DNA of 64,000 nt, from positions 1 to 64,000 of the forward strand of contig JADCRB010000029.1 of assembly GCA_021464245.1 (NCBI GenBank). Reading direction: 5' to 3'. The translations under genes and the position numbers were made by a program. This document shows positions 11,620 through 24,200 of the stretch, in pieces (positions within the stretch are counted from its first letter, which is position 1; the number at the start of each line of letters is the position of its first letter). Under the pieces are notes generated by a model. The model was not told the origin of the DNA, did not search any database, and worked only from the letters and a program-made list of their open reading frames with translations. Origin of the DNA: Carallia brachiata. Taxonomy: Eukaryota > Streptophyta > Magnoliopsida > Malpighiales > Rhizophoraceae.

Positions 11620-12770
11620 TAATTTTTAATAGTTTTATTAGTATCTTAAATATAAAATAATAATAATTTTTATAACAAAAATTAAAAATTATTTTTTTAA
11701 TTATAAATATTATTATACTTATTATAAAAATTATCAATTTTATTTTATTAAAAATACTAATTAAGATAATAAAAATCACTACTTAAATACTTTCCCTTTG
11801 TTAAATATCTTTCTTAGGTCAGAAGAATGTGAGCGCGTGCATGTCAAAAAAAGAAAATGGTGTCCGAAATTTAGTTGCAACGCTACAGACCGTGGTCCAA
11901 TTAAATGATTCAAAGGTGATGAGGTTCATCGGTGATAAAGTCAGCTAATTAAGACACATTAAGGAAAGGGGAAAATTTAAGACGAGAAAAATAGAGGGAA
12001 GAAGAAATGAGCACTTTTTATTTGATTTAAAAATGTTGAGTTAAGTAACCAGAGTAACAAAAAAATCACGGAAAATCTTTTCAAACTGGATCCCAATATT
12101 TTTATTATTTCAAGGTAGATTATTGATTTAACACTAGGAAAGCAATATATTTTTTTTATCGCAAAAGGTGACAGTTTAATGGTGTTTTGGTGTATTTCTT
12201 TTAACATTAATTTGGGTTTAAATCTCTACATCCATACTTTTTCTTGACAAAAAGTTTGGTGGTCATTTCGGTAGCAAAAAATTGTAGCACAGCGTATAAG
12301 TTTTAAACTTATTAACACCGTACATGTTTCAAGTTCAGTAGTGTTCTAGTGGTGGGTCTTTCCTTTAAAAGAGATTGAATTGAGGACATAAACGGCAACA
12401 ATTAACCTCAAATTCAGAAGTCTGATGACTGTCATATTCGTAAAGAGATTTTTTCTTGATAAAACCTGTTTTTTTTTTAGCAAACTACCAAAGCGATATT
12501 GATTGGTTAGATTTAATTGATTTCATACACGTTTAACGTAGGTAGTGATGATGTTTAAACTTAATGCCCAATTAGATATACAGAATCAATACATGTTTTG
12601 ATTTTTTGTATTTTAATTAGTATTTTAAATGTAATTAAATTGATAATTTTTATAATAAAAATTAAAATTTTTTATTTTTTATAACAAATATTATCAATCT
12701 TATTATAAAAACTATTAATCTTATTTTATTTAAAATACCGATCAGACAATTAAAATCGACACAAATATTT
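11620..12770. repeat. two related AT-rich repeats
   Basis: Bases ~11620-11780 and ~12595-12770 share an ordered set of phrases (GTATTTTAAATATAA-like, ATAATTTTTATAA-AAAAATTAAAA, ATTATAAAAA-TATCAAT, TTATTTTATT-AAAATAC). They look like two members of one AT-rich MITE-like family; a third relative lies at about 33950-34095. No termini could be fixed. The DNA between 11785 and 12590 is not part of the repeat. Confidence 0.4.
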
Positions 12771-14344
12771 TCTCTTATGTATAACCTATTGAATATCAAC
12801 TATTAAACTTGGATTATTCAACTAGACAACAAAAAAAAAAAAAAAAAATGTATTAACTCCTGCGGATATTTCGCACACAAGGTAGTTCATAAGTTTGATT
12901 AATAATGGTAGCCACTAGCCAGGTAATCGATCATTAGAACTATTCTCTTCCCTCACGTATATGAATGCATTGCTGTCAAACATAAAACATACTACGGCAA
13001 TTGTGCATTTTTTTGAGTAGGACCTTTTATAAAATAAGTCATCAGTCGTGGGTTCTGGTGTCCATACACGCGAAAAGCTCACTTGAAGTTGAGATGTCCA
13101 TATTTTCAACCAATCGCTGTTTTCCTAATAGTAAATTTCCAAGAAAATCCTTAAGCAAAGATCGCGCTTCAAACCTACGTATTTATGCAAGTGACCATAC
13201 ATACATGAATATTCCCGATCCAGTTGCGTAGCAAGAATGTGACACCCATCATCACAAGCCAAATATCTGCGTAAAATCACAACATTAATTAGTAAGCTAG
13301 CCATCGATACAAGCACAATATGTACCTTTACTCTTCTCATGGGCATGGTTCAGGGTCTAATCATGACAAGAAAAAAGGTTATAGTATTGTTACTTCACTA
13401 TTCTCTAGACTCAACTTAAGTCTTTTTTATGTAGAAATCAAAATTCACATGAGAATTCAATAAAGGCAGTGTTTGAACCGTCAATTTCTTTCTCTAAGAG
13501 CTTTGTGCTTGTATTCAACTAAGTTAATCTGCTTATTATTTGTAACATGGATTAGGTTAAGGCACATAATTTGCAACTAAAAGCCTACCCCATGTGATCC
13601 ACTGCCACAAGAAATGTCAATTTTTCGTATTTTATATATGAAAAACCAATGTACCTATACCGAGTACACACATTTGTATAGGTACCTTTTCTCCAAACAA
13701 AACAGAAAGCGGGCTGGAAGGGGAGCCCCAGAGCTCGGTCCACGTATCCAAATCCTTTATACAGTTGCTTAGTTGCACAAATTAATAATCTTGGGGACCC
13801 TTATTTTCTTGCGCCTTCTTGTTTCCTATTTACTTCCTATGTAGACGTCTATTTGATGATCTGCTGACTGACTCTCGTTAGATTTCTTAACCGGTCACCT
13901 ACTTAGAAGCAACTCGCAATCATCATTCGAGTATATTTTTATAAGATAAATTTGTTTTAACGTTTTTTTCAACTGTGATTCAAATTGGATCCTCTCTCTC
14001 TGCTTTTTTTTTTTTTTTTTCGTTCTGTTAGTAGATTAATCGCTAATGGAGATTTAGTATCTAAAAAGATAGTGGTGGAATGCATTTATACCGATACACT
14101 ATTAGAACTGGATTGTAACTAACTACACTAGTATCTTTTTGTTCACAAAAGCAAAATTTTTAGGAGAGGTTATGGTTTGAATCCAGCATTGCATCACCAA
14201 GATTGAAGTAAAATAAGTTATAAAAAAAAAAAAAAGATCTTCAAGGAAATAATGTTTTGCAATAAAACGCAAGCGCCGGACTGATTTGATCCCATGTAAT
14301 TTAACGCGACTAAAAGCGGCCTCATCTTCCATGTAGCCATTCTT

Positions 14345-14489
14345 TTTTTTTTTTTTTTAGTCTTATAAGAGCTGAAGCCCAGCTGGTTGGGGGAGGGAGA
14401 TATGGGGCATTAGAGGTCTGGAATTCGAACCCCAGACCTTATGGTTGGAGGAAACTTCCTCCAACCATTGCAGCTAATGCTGCCACCCC
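14345..14489 (-). mobile_element. tRNA-derived SINE with 17-bp target duplication
   Basis: Read on the minus strand, the element starts GGGGTGGCAGCATTAGCTGC. It carries a box-B-like T-arm (GGTTCGAATTCC inside a GGTCTGG/CCAGACC stem) and ends in a poly(A) tail (the poly(T) at 14345-14358). The 17-bp sequence TCCATGTAGCCATTCTT flanks it at 14328-14344 and 14490-14506. Box B, A-tail and the duplication together identify a Pol III-type retroposon of a family I cannot name. Confidence 0.75.
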
Positions 14490-15427
14490 TCCATGTAGCC
14501 ATTCTTGATCATCCCCTCCAGGCTCAATGATTCTCCACAATCTTAACAGCCCAGTAAAACAACCAAACTTGGCACGCCCATAAAACTTTAATTGGGCTTT
14601 AGCAATTCTTTGATAAGCTTCCACTTACACGCGAAACTTGTTACGCCAGCCACCCGTTCTTGATTCTCCTCGAAAAAGAAACCAACGGCATTAACCCAAA
14701 AAAAATTTAAAAAAAAATAGAAAAATAAAATCACTGCATCTGATGTCTAATCAAGCAATACGATGGCAACAGATTAAGTGCCCACCAACGAAAGGAGAGG
14801 ATCATTACCGATCCGTGCCGATGAAACAGATTGTTTTGTCGAAGGGTCCATTACATGATAATCTATGAGAAAGTATACGTAATTTATCTAATGATATTTA
14901 TTAATTCACGGTTTTTTACTAAATATAATATTTTTTTACAATCTAACGGTCTTTATTACTATGTGTTTACTGCATATCTTTTTTTGGCATTGAGAAAAAA
15001 CCTTATTCTTTGTTAAATATGTTGTCAAATATATTTACTTCTTGCTTTATCAAACTTGGCCACTAAGCTTGCAAGGTTTGAGGAGGGTTAGGAAATCAAT
15101 CTCTCACCTCTCAAAACTATTTACAGTAAGTGATATTTAATTGGGGTTGCAATACACGTCTCTTTTTTTGGTGTCGTTGAATGCTCACATCGCTCTTTTT
15201 ATAAATTTCTAATCACTAATATTACAGTTAGAAAAAAGAGGAACATATATATATATATATATATAATCAAATATATTCAGGGAAGATTGCGATAATGCGC
15301 ATGAATCACAGATCCACTTAAACCCCTAGGAAGATGGAAAAAGCGCTCTGGGCTCGGATGGACCTAAGCTATTTGACTTCACCGCAAAGCTTTTGCATAG
15401 AGCATTGTACCAGACCTTGCAAGATTT

Positions 15428-15624
15428 TTTTTTTTTTTTTTTTTGGGTCAATGTGGAGGCTTATAAGCCTAATAGCGAACTAGATACAAACATTTCGGGG
15501 CCAACAAGCCCCTACATTATCCTGCCACAAGAGTTGTTTGACTGCACTTGGAGGTTCGTTAAACACGTGGAACCCCCATTTCTTTTCGACAAGCAATCCT
15601 TGCCATTCCATCTGCCAAAATTAT
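15428..15624 (-). mobile_element. poly(A) retroposon (5'-truncated LINE or SINE)
   Basis: About 197 bp flanked by the 13-bp direct repeat CCTTGCAAGATTT (15415-15427 and 15625-15637). A T run of about 17-20 bases sits at the left, meaning a poly(A) tail on the minus strand. No box A/B was found in the body, so a truncated LINE 3' end is the simpler reading. Open frames crossing the insert are accidental. Confidence 0.65.
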
Positions 15625-16893
15625 CCTTGCAAGATTTGTTTAACATGTCTGCACTGCCGTCACTCCAGGTGTCCTGGGCGGCTAGGCCCGTTTAAGAGCT
15701 CAACTGCATTGGGCCATTTGTATAACTACTTACGACGGCACAATTAGTATCGACATCATCGGCGTTGGGATCTCTAACATTTTTGTAGCTTCCAAGACTT
15801 CGGATGTTTCTGTTTTTTTTTTCCTTTTTTTTTTTTAATTCCTGCAACTTCTTTCGATCTTAGGAGGAGAGGAAAAATTGAAGAGAATACCCAATCAGTA
15901 CTAAATGGGCAATCTTCCAAGTACGAGGATCTTAATTCTTAAGAGAGATGCCTTCAATCGAAATCCGGTTCTTATTATGTAGTGCAGGAGATGAATGAAA
16001 CAAAATTGGGTTTCTTTTTCCTCAAAGTTTAAATTGACGAAATAATAATAATATTAAATAGGAAATTAATTTTGTACAAATCATTCTGCTGCAAACGCGT
16101 GAATGAGCCGATTACTTCTTGATCGGATGTCTCACAATCACATATGTTCGAATATGTGTACTGGTGTGCACCCAACTGGATACCCGATTAAAGTATTAAC
16201 AAATTAATTGACCTGCATGAAGCATTCTAAAAATATAATTTTAAATGTGCCAAGCCCGAGTAAGCGAGATAGACTTTCTTTAAAAATATTTATTCATACT
16301 ACGTATCATTTTTATGTACTAATTAAGGAAGAATATTACAAGTGATAAGTAGCTACATAATTTTATTTATTGGTTCTAATAATTTATATATTTTTTTAAG
16401 AATTCAATTATTATATTGTTTATATTACTTTATAGTTATTTTGAAAATATTTAAGTGAAATTATTAAATTTTTTTATTAATAAATTTATTTGTATTGTAA
16501 GATTATAAATTTAAATTTTTATCAAAATATTTAGTAAATATAAATCTATACTCACCCATATGCAATTGTAAGAATAATTTAGTAATCTTAAGTGAGTCCC
16601 CAAATACACTTTTTTAGTAATTTAGTATAACAACCCTTACACTCGAAGCATAAAAATAATGAAATCTTTTTCAACTAATCTAGAACGTGCTACTTTATTT
16701 TCTTATTTTTATTTTAAAAAAAACTATGTTCCTGTACAAGCGAGAAAAACAATATCCCTATCCCGTCTATAAACACAAAACATAAAATAAAAACAATTTC
16801 TACGCTGTTAATCTAATCGAGATTAATTAATTTTTTTTCGATTCAATATTCAATATTCCTTAAATTGATCTGTAATAATGGTAATTACTATAT

Positions 16894-17122
16894 GGTGTGT
16901 TTGATTTGAAAGAATTTGATAAAAAAATAATTAAAAATTTTTAATAAAAAAATTATTATTATTATATTATTTTTTATTAATTTAAATAATTAATTTTTAT
17001 TTTTTATAAATTATTATTTATTTTTATTATTTTTTCTCGTAACTTTCTTATTAATTTTAATAATTTTATTTTTCCAATTTTTTTTCCTAATATTCTACCA
17101 ATCTACTGGGAAACCAAACACC
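16894..17122. mobile_element. AT-rich MITE with GGTGTTTGGTTT-type ends
   Basis: The left end GGTGTGTTTGATTTG and right end (reverse complement) GGTGTTTGGTTTCCC are imperfect terminal inverted repeats around a ~200-bp AT-rich body. The body phrase ATAAATTATTATTTATTTTT and CTCGTAACTTTCTTA-like sequence also occur in the elements at 34102-34343 and 49795-50005, suggesting one family. No clean target duplication was seen. Confidence 0.45.
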
Positions 17123-17526
17123 ATTGGCCACTAAAATAAATGATGACAATCAGCGGAATGATTTCCAACACTCCAAAGCCAGGAATACAGCTTAGGCTGA
17201 TCTGAATCTGACTGTCTCAATTCAAACACTGTGCGCTGGACCCCACCCCATGTGAGCACCGACATCTCCCAACTCCAGCTGTGCTCCTCGAGCGCGATCA
17301 ATCGCTATCCGTATCCCATACGCCACTCTCCATGGTTCTATCGTGCACCAGTCCCAAAATCCACTAATCACGCTCCACGTCACCAACCCAACTTTGTCTT
17401 CCGCCGATTGCGAAATCCGAAAGTAACTTTCAGACGAAACTGCAACGCGCAGCAATCAGCGGCCACAGATAAACATTTCCTGAAACGCGCTATCACCGCA
17501 CTTTCTTTAATTGATTAGATTACTTT

Positions 17527-17535
17527 TATATAAAA
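17527..17535 (+). promoter_or_regulatory. candidate TATA box of the Ole e 1-like gene
   Basis: TATATAAAA about 190 bp upstream of the ATG at 17718, in otherwise GC-richer promoter sequence. It would give a 5' UTR of roughly 160 nt. Motif and spacing only. Confidence 0.35.
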
Positions 17536-17717
17536 AATAAATAAATAAATGAAAAAAAAAAATTACTTCCCTTCGTTTTACGCATTGTGGGCTCCTCGCT
17601 GTCCGCTCCCTACTTTATCCCGTGCTTTCTGTGTTTTTCAACTGCCATTTCCCATTCTCATTTCACTTCCGCTCTAAATCTTTGGATTCCCAAAACAAAA
17701 AAAACACACGCAAGGAG

Positions 17718-19198
17718 ATGGCTCGGCTGTTGTTGGTATTTGCTCTGTGCGTGCTGCCGGCGATCGTCAGCGCCGCTCGCCCTGAAAAAAACCCATTTGT
17801 GGTTCAAGGCCGCGTCTACTGCGACACTTGCCGTGCCGGCTTCGAGACCCCCAAAACCTCCTACATCGCCGGTACACATTTCTCCCACTCATTTTGTGTC
17901 CATTTTTAAAAAATGTGCTAGTAGATCTGTGTTACATTATCACTTGCTAACTTAGTACATCTGCAGATGAATTCTTTGTGTCCTAAAAGGGACCATATAT
18001 ATCTGTTTGGTCTTTTGATTTCACCCTCAGTCGGTGAACATTGTACTTGACTTGCTCACATATATCAGATCTGTCATATACTCATATGTCGGCTGCTATC
18101 GCCTTCCTGTGGTCACTTTGTGAATGCAACGTTGACAAGAAATTGTTTTTGTAAATCTGAGCACTCTTTAATTTAAGGGGCGTGATTACACTTTCAGAAT
18201 CAGGCATCTGTCTGAATGCAACAACAACAAGACTCTTATTTTGTACAACAAGAGTTTTATTTTGTGCAACAAAAAAAATATAAATTTTTTTTATTGTACA
18301 AAATAACAATCTTGTTGCACAAAATAACATTTACACAGTTGTCCTATTCTGGAAATTTGCTTTTTTTCCTTAATTTAATACGTAGCTTTTAGGTTCTACT
18401 GAGCTATAATTTAGGCTTTTGGCAGTTTGGCATTTTTTTGGCTTGCCAAAAGGGACCAAAATAGTTTGTTAAGTGTTTTTAACACAATTAGTGGGAATAC
18501 TCTGTTCAGATCTATTGATCTTGTGTTGGAGTCTCAGTTTTTCATGGTCTTTCAGCGTTCCTTTTTTTAAAAAAAAAAAAACAAGATTAGTTTATTGTAA
18601 AATCTGAATGAGTTGCTTTGGCATCCTATTGAGTGTATTCTGCTGCGTACATTAACGATTGGCATTGAATTGGTTATTGATCCTGTGTTCGAGTCGTAGA
18701 ATTTCATGGTCAAAAAAAAGGATTAGTTTATTGTCATATCTGAATGTGTTGCTTTGGCATCCTGGTGAGTCTATTCTGCATACATTAACGATTGGCATTG
18801 AATTGATCGGTTAATTAATCAGATTGTTTGAGCAACTTCTTGTTGTTGTGTTTCCATTTCCAATAGGTGCCACGGTCAGAGTGGAATGCAGGGACAGGAA
18901 GACCATGGATCTTCTCTACAGCAAGGAAGGGACGACCGACTCTAAGGGATCGTATAGCATCCTTGTCAACGAGGACCATGAGGATCAGCTTTGCGATGCT
19001 TTGCTCGTCAGCAGCCCCCAGAAAGACTGCAGCACACCTTCTGCAGGGCGCGAGCGTGCTCGTGTTATCTTGACCCGCCTCAATGGGATCGCGTCCGACA
19101 ATCGTTATGCCAATTCCATGGGCTTCGTGAAGGACGAGGCTGAGGCAGGCTGCACTGAGATTCTCCAGCAATACCAGGCCTACGAAAATGAAGATTAA
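17718..19198 (+). CDS. Ole e 1-like secreted protein (pollen Ole e 1 / extensin family)
   Basis: Two exons: 17718-17871 and 18867-19198 (486 nt, 161 aa), joined across a 995-bp GT/AG intron; the split codon gives Gly52. Residues 1-20 are a signal peptide. The family signature QGRVYCDTCR lies at 30-39, and the six cysteines sit at 35, 38, 59, 94, 106 and 147, as expected for the disulfide-bonded Ole e 1 fold. The length is normal. These are secreted apoplastic proteins; some are pollen allergens (Ole e 1, LAT52), while close relatives of the DOWNSTREAM OF FLC type are expressed elsewhere and have no proven biochemical activity. The chosen ATG follows a purine-rich leader (AAGGAG) and directly starts the signal peptide. 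The intron carries a short palindrome and a tandem duplication. No frame damage was seen. Confidence 0.9.
18230..18330. repeat. small palindrome in the Ole e 1-like intron
   Basis: Four copies of an ATTTTGTRCAACAAGA-type phrase, two direct (18236-18275) and two inverted (18293-18330), around a short AT spacer. The RNA could fold into a ~40-bp hairpin. It resembles a very small MITE; no target duplication was identified. Confidence 0.5.
18505..18815 (+). repeat. two-copy tandem duplication in the Ole e 1-like intron
   Basis: Unit 1 (about 18508-18672) and unit 2 (about 18673-18812) share in order: ATTGATC-TGTGTT-GAGTC, TTCATGGTC, an A run, GATTAGTTTATTGT, GTTGCTTTGGCATCCT and CATTAACGATTGGCATTGAA. 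The first part with its TTCGAGTC and A run looks like a SINE 3' end, so the duplication probably copied a SINE plus its flank. The second unit ends about 50 bp before the splice acceptor at 18866. Confidence 0.6.
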
Positions 19199-21273
19199 AG
19201 AGTTCCGCGGAGTACTTCCTTAAACATTCGTTAGTTATTTTGCTTGGTTTGTGGTCTTATATCTACTGTTAATTACTGCTTATTACAACTTGGGTTGTGT
19301 TGTTGTCTGAGTGTTTAGAAAACTATTAATTTTACCCTCCCGATAATAGACTCTGTTCTGTTGGGATTATAATATTATATGCAGATGAAGACCTTGGCCA
19401 TAAATTTGTTTTTCTGGCACATCCACTCCTTGTAACAGCCCATACTCACATAATAGTATTCCAATAAACCTATTCGAATGGGATTGTCTCTAGCGCTAAA
19501 AACGCAACTTTATGAACTGATTGTTTCGAACAGTTGGTTTATTAATATGATGTAGAGTTCGATCCTTTATTCTTCCAAATTTCTTTCCTCTCAATTATAA
19601 TATGAGTTCTAATCCTTGATCAAAAAATACCTGAGTTTATATTATTAATTAATAGTTGAGTTCAAGAACCTATTCAAATGAGATTGTCTCTACGGCCGAA
19701 AACGTGAGTCTATATTATTAATAGTTGAGCAGCTTCGCTAATCAAGTTACAATACGTTATCTTTCTTTAGTACTTATTTAATACACTTTAAGCTGGCATT
19801 TTGGATATCCCTGAGCACGTTGTTAGATCTAACATGTTGAGGTCCTAAACCATGAGCTTGCCATGCAAACATTGAATATGCCACCACAGAGGCCAAGTCG
19901 GAAGGCTAACTAAATAAGTGGTGGTTCTTGAAACTAGTCAGAAGCTGTTGGTTCGGCCGGTGCCGCCGCTAGACGGCTGCTCGTGAATTGGAGAGGGCGA
20001 GAGCGAGACCAGAAGTTGGGAAGGAGTTGGCAGAGATGGGACGAGCTGTCTGCACAGACACTGGGGACGCACGCTGTAAGGAGGGTGGGCTTAAAAAAAA
20101 ACATAAATATAGTTTAGTATAACTTTAACTCTTTATTCCACTAAAATTATAGTTTTACCTTCACTTAAATTATGCAATTGTTATGTTTTTTATTTTTTCA
20201 TCTTTATTTTTTTTTACATATGTATGTATGTAAATTTTTGTTCCACCTAACAAAAATTTCTGGATCCGTTACTGTGCACAGACAAGTTTATGGGCTGTGG
20301 TCTGTCCGTTGCGCAAATGTCTGGGCATTTTTCGGTTAGACATCAACTGTATGCGATATTGGGCTTGGTTCAGTATTATTATAGCCTAATAACCTAAAAG
20401 TTTAGGCCGTTTTAATATTGCGCGCGAATCCATCGCGCAACAGTTCTTTAAAAAATTCACAAGAATATTAACAAAAAAAAGAAAAAAAAAGAATGAGTTG
20501 AACTTGTGGTTATATTCTTATAAGTTTTGATACTATATCAAAAAATTGCTCGACCGCAAAAAAAAAAAAAAAACTGATTAATTTTAAAAAATTGATCAAT
20601 TTATTATAAAGCATCAAATAAGAAAGTGTAATTTTATTCTTATAATTATAAAAAAATATATTCATATTCACTTAAAGCCTTTGAAATTGTGTTAAATACC
20701 AAAAAAATATAATATATAAATATTATTAAATATCAAATTATATAATCTGTTCCGCTGCGCGGTTTATAACACTTCATGCACGCCAAAACAGAACAACAAA
20801 CAGCAGAGGCAAGTGAAAAAAGTTAAAAATCCAATTCTGTAAAATGCCCACACCAACTTCCAAGAAAGGACTTGACTGCATGATTACATGACCCATCAAA
20901 CCAACCCAATACCAGCTCTGTCGGTAAGTGGACAATTTTACCAGTTGCAAATTAGTAAATTTGTATCAAAACACTACTGCATGTGTAGCTAAGCTAAGCA
21001 TTGTCTTTAATTGGGCAGAAAGTCATCAATTTTTTGACAAATATCCAAGGATAAATCGCAATACATGCATCAAACACGAGCACTTGCATAAGGCTTGCCT
21101 GATCTGATTGCCATTTCACAGACTCAGCAAGGAATCAATGGTTAAACTTCCATGAAGTTACAAATACAATGCTGACATAAAGCATAGAAATTGAAGTTAC
21201 TGAATACAATGCCAACTCAACTGCGCCAAATCCATAAACGAAGTCATTGAGGATCACCATACCTCGGCCAAAG
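19199..21273. other. intergenic region between convergent genes
   Basis: Holds the 3' UTRs of the Ole e 1-like gene (+) and the Sec14 gene (-). A diverged direct repeat (AACCTATTC-AATG-GATTGTCTCTA) occurs at about 19467 and 19668. A GC-rich block at 19940-20090 ends at the small element of 20061-20274. No exon was recognised. Confidence 0.5.
20061..20274. mobile_element. small insertion with 10-bp target duplication
   Basis: The 10-bp repeat TGCACAGACA flanks the segment exactly (20051-20060 and 20275-20284). The minus strand begins CAGTAACGGATCCAGAAATT, close to the CAGTGGCGGATCCAG start seen in common plant non-autonomous DNA elements. The other end (CTGGGGACGCACGCTG) gives only a weak inverted match. 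A 10-bp duplication would suit a Mutator-like element; the class is left open. Confidence 0.5.
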
Positions 21274-24200
21274 TCAGGCGTCCGCTTTGTCTTTATGGTT
21301 CACATCTTCAGACTTATCTATGCCTTCGGACTCTTTCCTGTCACCATCAGCAGATGGCACTTTGTTGCCTGGGAAGGAAGTTTCTGAGTCCATCCCATGA
21401 GGCTGGGAGCTGTCTGTTTTATCAGTAGTGTTGCAATCTGAGTCTAAGTTGAGAGAATCCAAGGAAGCAGCAGTTGAGTCTGTCAGAAGCACCGATGAGG
21501 GGGCACTTGCTGTCGTCCAAAAAGAAGGCATCCTCTTGTCATCCTCTCTCATCCTCTCAGCATATTTACTAATGTCAAAACCTGAATTATTGTTTCCACC
21601 AAATGCACACTCGAGTTGATCTAAATCAAATACATCCTCCATTATTTTCAAGGAGTTGTGTTCATTAGAGTAAACGAACTTGACTTTCTTGTGAGTCTTG
21701 GGATCTAGAATGGCTTTTGCTGCCTGCAACAAAAGAGTCACCTGATATTACTTACTGATCAAGCATGAAGGTCACAACCCAGAAAGCCTCTGGACAAGCT
21801 AGCACCCAAAATATCATGTAGGTAATTCAGAGAATATCATGTAGCTGACAGGCTGAAGGCTTTAGTGATTTTTTATGGCCATTGTCATAAATAAGTTTTA
21901 CCACAATCTTACAAGTGCCCACCGCTACATGCAATTAGTTAACGCTACCCTTTCTAATACCAGCAACTAGCAATTGTAATATAAGTCCAATGCCATAAAC
22001 AACGAACACTGGAATATTTCCTTGTGTGGTTCTCAAAAACCATGGAGATATATTCCAAGCAAGAACCAAATATTAACTTGAACTTAAGCATTCAGCCGTA
22101 AGATTTTGTTTTGTGAAAACTCCACATTCTTTATACAAGCGCTTACGAGGTTCACATTTATTTTGCATGTTGAAATCTCCAAATTTCGTTAGACCCAATA
22201 TTGAAAAGAAACTGAAAATCATAGGAAATACTATTTGAAATAGTAACCCTACGTGCCATGACATCTATATAAATTGAGCAGTCAAGATCTAAAATGACCA
22301 AATCATCTCTATGCAGGTATTTGCAACCTCACAGACTCCAAACACAAAAATCATCTGAAACATAATCCACAATCAAACTTTTATATTTGTGGAGACACAA
22401 AGTAAAAGTTTCATATACTTAACCCCCCGCAGGAATTGAAAATGTACTGGAAAAGGTCATGATGGGCTTACCATGAAGAATGGTTCGAAAATTTTGGGTG
22501 GATTGTACAGAATTGCCAGACCCAGACGCTCTGGGTAGTGGTCTTGTAAAATATGGGCTGTTTCCCGCGTAGCCTTCAATGAAGCACTGGCTAAATTGAA
22601 ACCACGGAAATCAATCAGCCAGACCATCTGCTCCTGGTTTGGTGGCAAGTTCAGAATGGCATTCTCCATGCAATACACCAAGTACCTAATCTGTCCCTTT
22701 GTTGATTTTGTGTTCTGCAGTAAAATTTAAGCAAGTAAATGAGTTATCTACATTTCTTTTGACATTGATCTCTAACAGGTCATGCAGGCTATCTAAAAAT
22801 GATCACACAAAGCCTCAGCCTTGATCCCATTTTTTCGATTTTGGACATTTAAAGTATCCTTGAAGGATGGCCAGTCCACAACCAGTGTACATCTGAGATC
22901 TCATTCAACAACAAAAAAAAAAAAAGTGTGTAAAAGGTTTGGTTCTTCTTGACTTTCGATCCATGAGCTAAACAGCAAAAAGTTTAAATTGAAGTCATTT
23001 GAAAATTGAGTGCACTAGAACGACTACATGGTGGACCATTATGAAAAAGTTAACTGCAGGTTAACAACATGTCTTCAAAGGATCAAATCTTCTTTACAAC
23101 TTTGAATAACAGCAGCCTTACAAATTACAGTTACAAAAAAAAAAAAAAAAAAAAAGTAACAGGGAAGATTGTCAGATTAAACCTCGCAACCAGGTCTCAT
23201 AACAAGAACAGTTCTCCCATGCTTGTCAGCGTAACTTGATCTGTAAACTTTTCCAGTCTCTGCTTCACTAGCAATCTCTTCCTACATGCGAACCACAAAC
23301 GGCGAGAACAAAAAATGAGCACTAATATGATCCATCACAAAAGGATAAAAGTTAACCAGAACCCAGAGACCAAACATTCTGCAAGTATTCCAGTCAATAT
23401 GCCGGAGAAACTGGTGGAACTTGTCAGCAATAGGATGGGACTCAGATAATGTATACTTCTTTATTGACATATACGTTGAACTTCTGAAATTAAAATCATG
23501 TTAAAAGGAAATAACATTCTCTAATTTCCTCCAGTTTAGTCTTCTCATAAACTGGACAGACTCTGCGCCTGAGTGCAACATGAGACACAGAGAAGAATTT
23601 TGCACATGTATGCACATAGGTACAAGCAAGCTGAAAAGATCATAAACCATCATTTGATTATGAGTTGCCCATGTATACTAATATTGGATAAAGTAAACAT
23701 TATTCTGGGGATGGAAATTGAAGCCAATCTTCAAATTCCAAAACTAGAATTCAAAACAAATGCATCCTAGAGCACAAGGCTTCCATAATATGAGGCCTGG
23801 TGAAGGGTCGGATGTATAAAACCTTATCCCTATTTTTACAAATAGGCTATTTTTGAGACTCAAACTTGTAACCTCTAAGTAACAATGGAGTATCCTTACC
23901 GTTACACCAAGACCTGCCTTTTAGAATTCATTAGAATAGAGAGGGAAAAAAAAAAGGAATGGTTTACCCAACGAATCTCTTCTGGTTTGTATTCTGCTCT
24001 CCACTTCAAAGTTTCTTTAAGCATTTTAGTTGCCTTCTTGATGTTCCAGCTTCGAGCCCGTAAATGTCTTGAGATTGATGCATCAGAACAATAAATGGAC
24101 AACTTATCTGGCAATTTCCCTACCAATCTTCTCACCTCATTAATCTGCTAGCATCAAAACTTTTTTTGCTCAAAATGTTTCCTTCCCAGGGTAGATGCCT

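Larger units (their letters stand above)
8004..17526. other. large intergenic region, no gene recognised
   Basis: Beyond the FLZ promoter no exon with family features was seen on either strand for ~9.5 kb. Contents: local repeats at 9150-9300 (two copies of a TGTAAAATATTTTGTG-type phrase), micro-insertions at 8726-8757 and 10148-10198, a possible LTR remnant (10750-11340), two related AT-rich repeats (11620-11780 and 12595-12770), a SINE (14345-14489), a poly(A) retroposon (15428-15624) and a MITE (16894-17122). The minus-strand sequence on both sides of the SINE stays open in short pieces (14123-14332, 14439-14624) and may be a worn gene fragment, but I could not assign it. Confidence 0.5.

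Noticed and set aside
12915..13346. overlapping frames on both strands near 13.1 kb
   Set aside because: No recognisable domain, no consistent splice sites; treated as chance.
14390..14450. possible tRNA gene
   Set aside because: The T-arm/B-box is convincing, but no full cloverleaf is seen, and a poly(A) tail and target duplication show it is a SINE.
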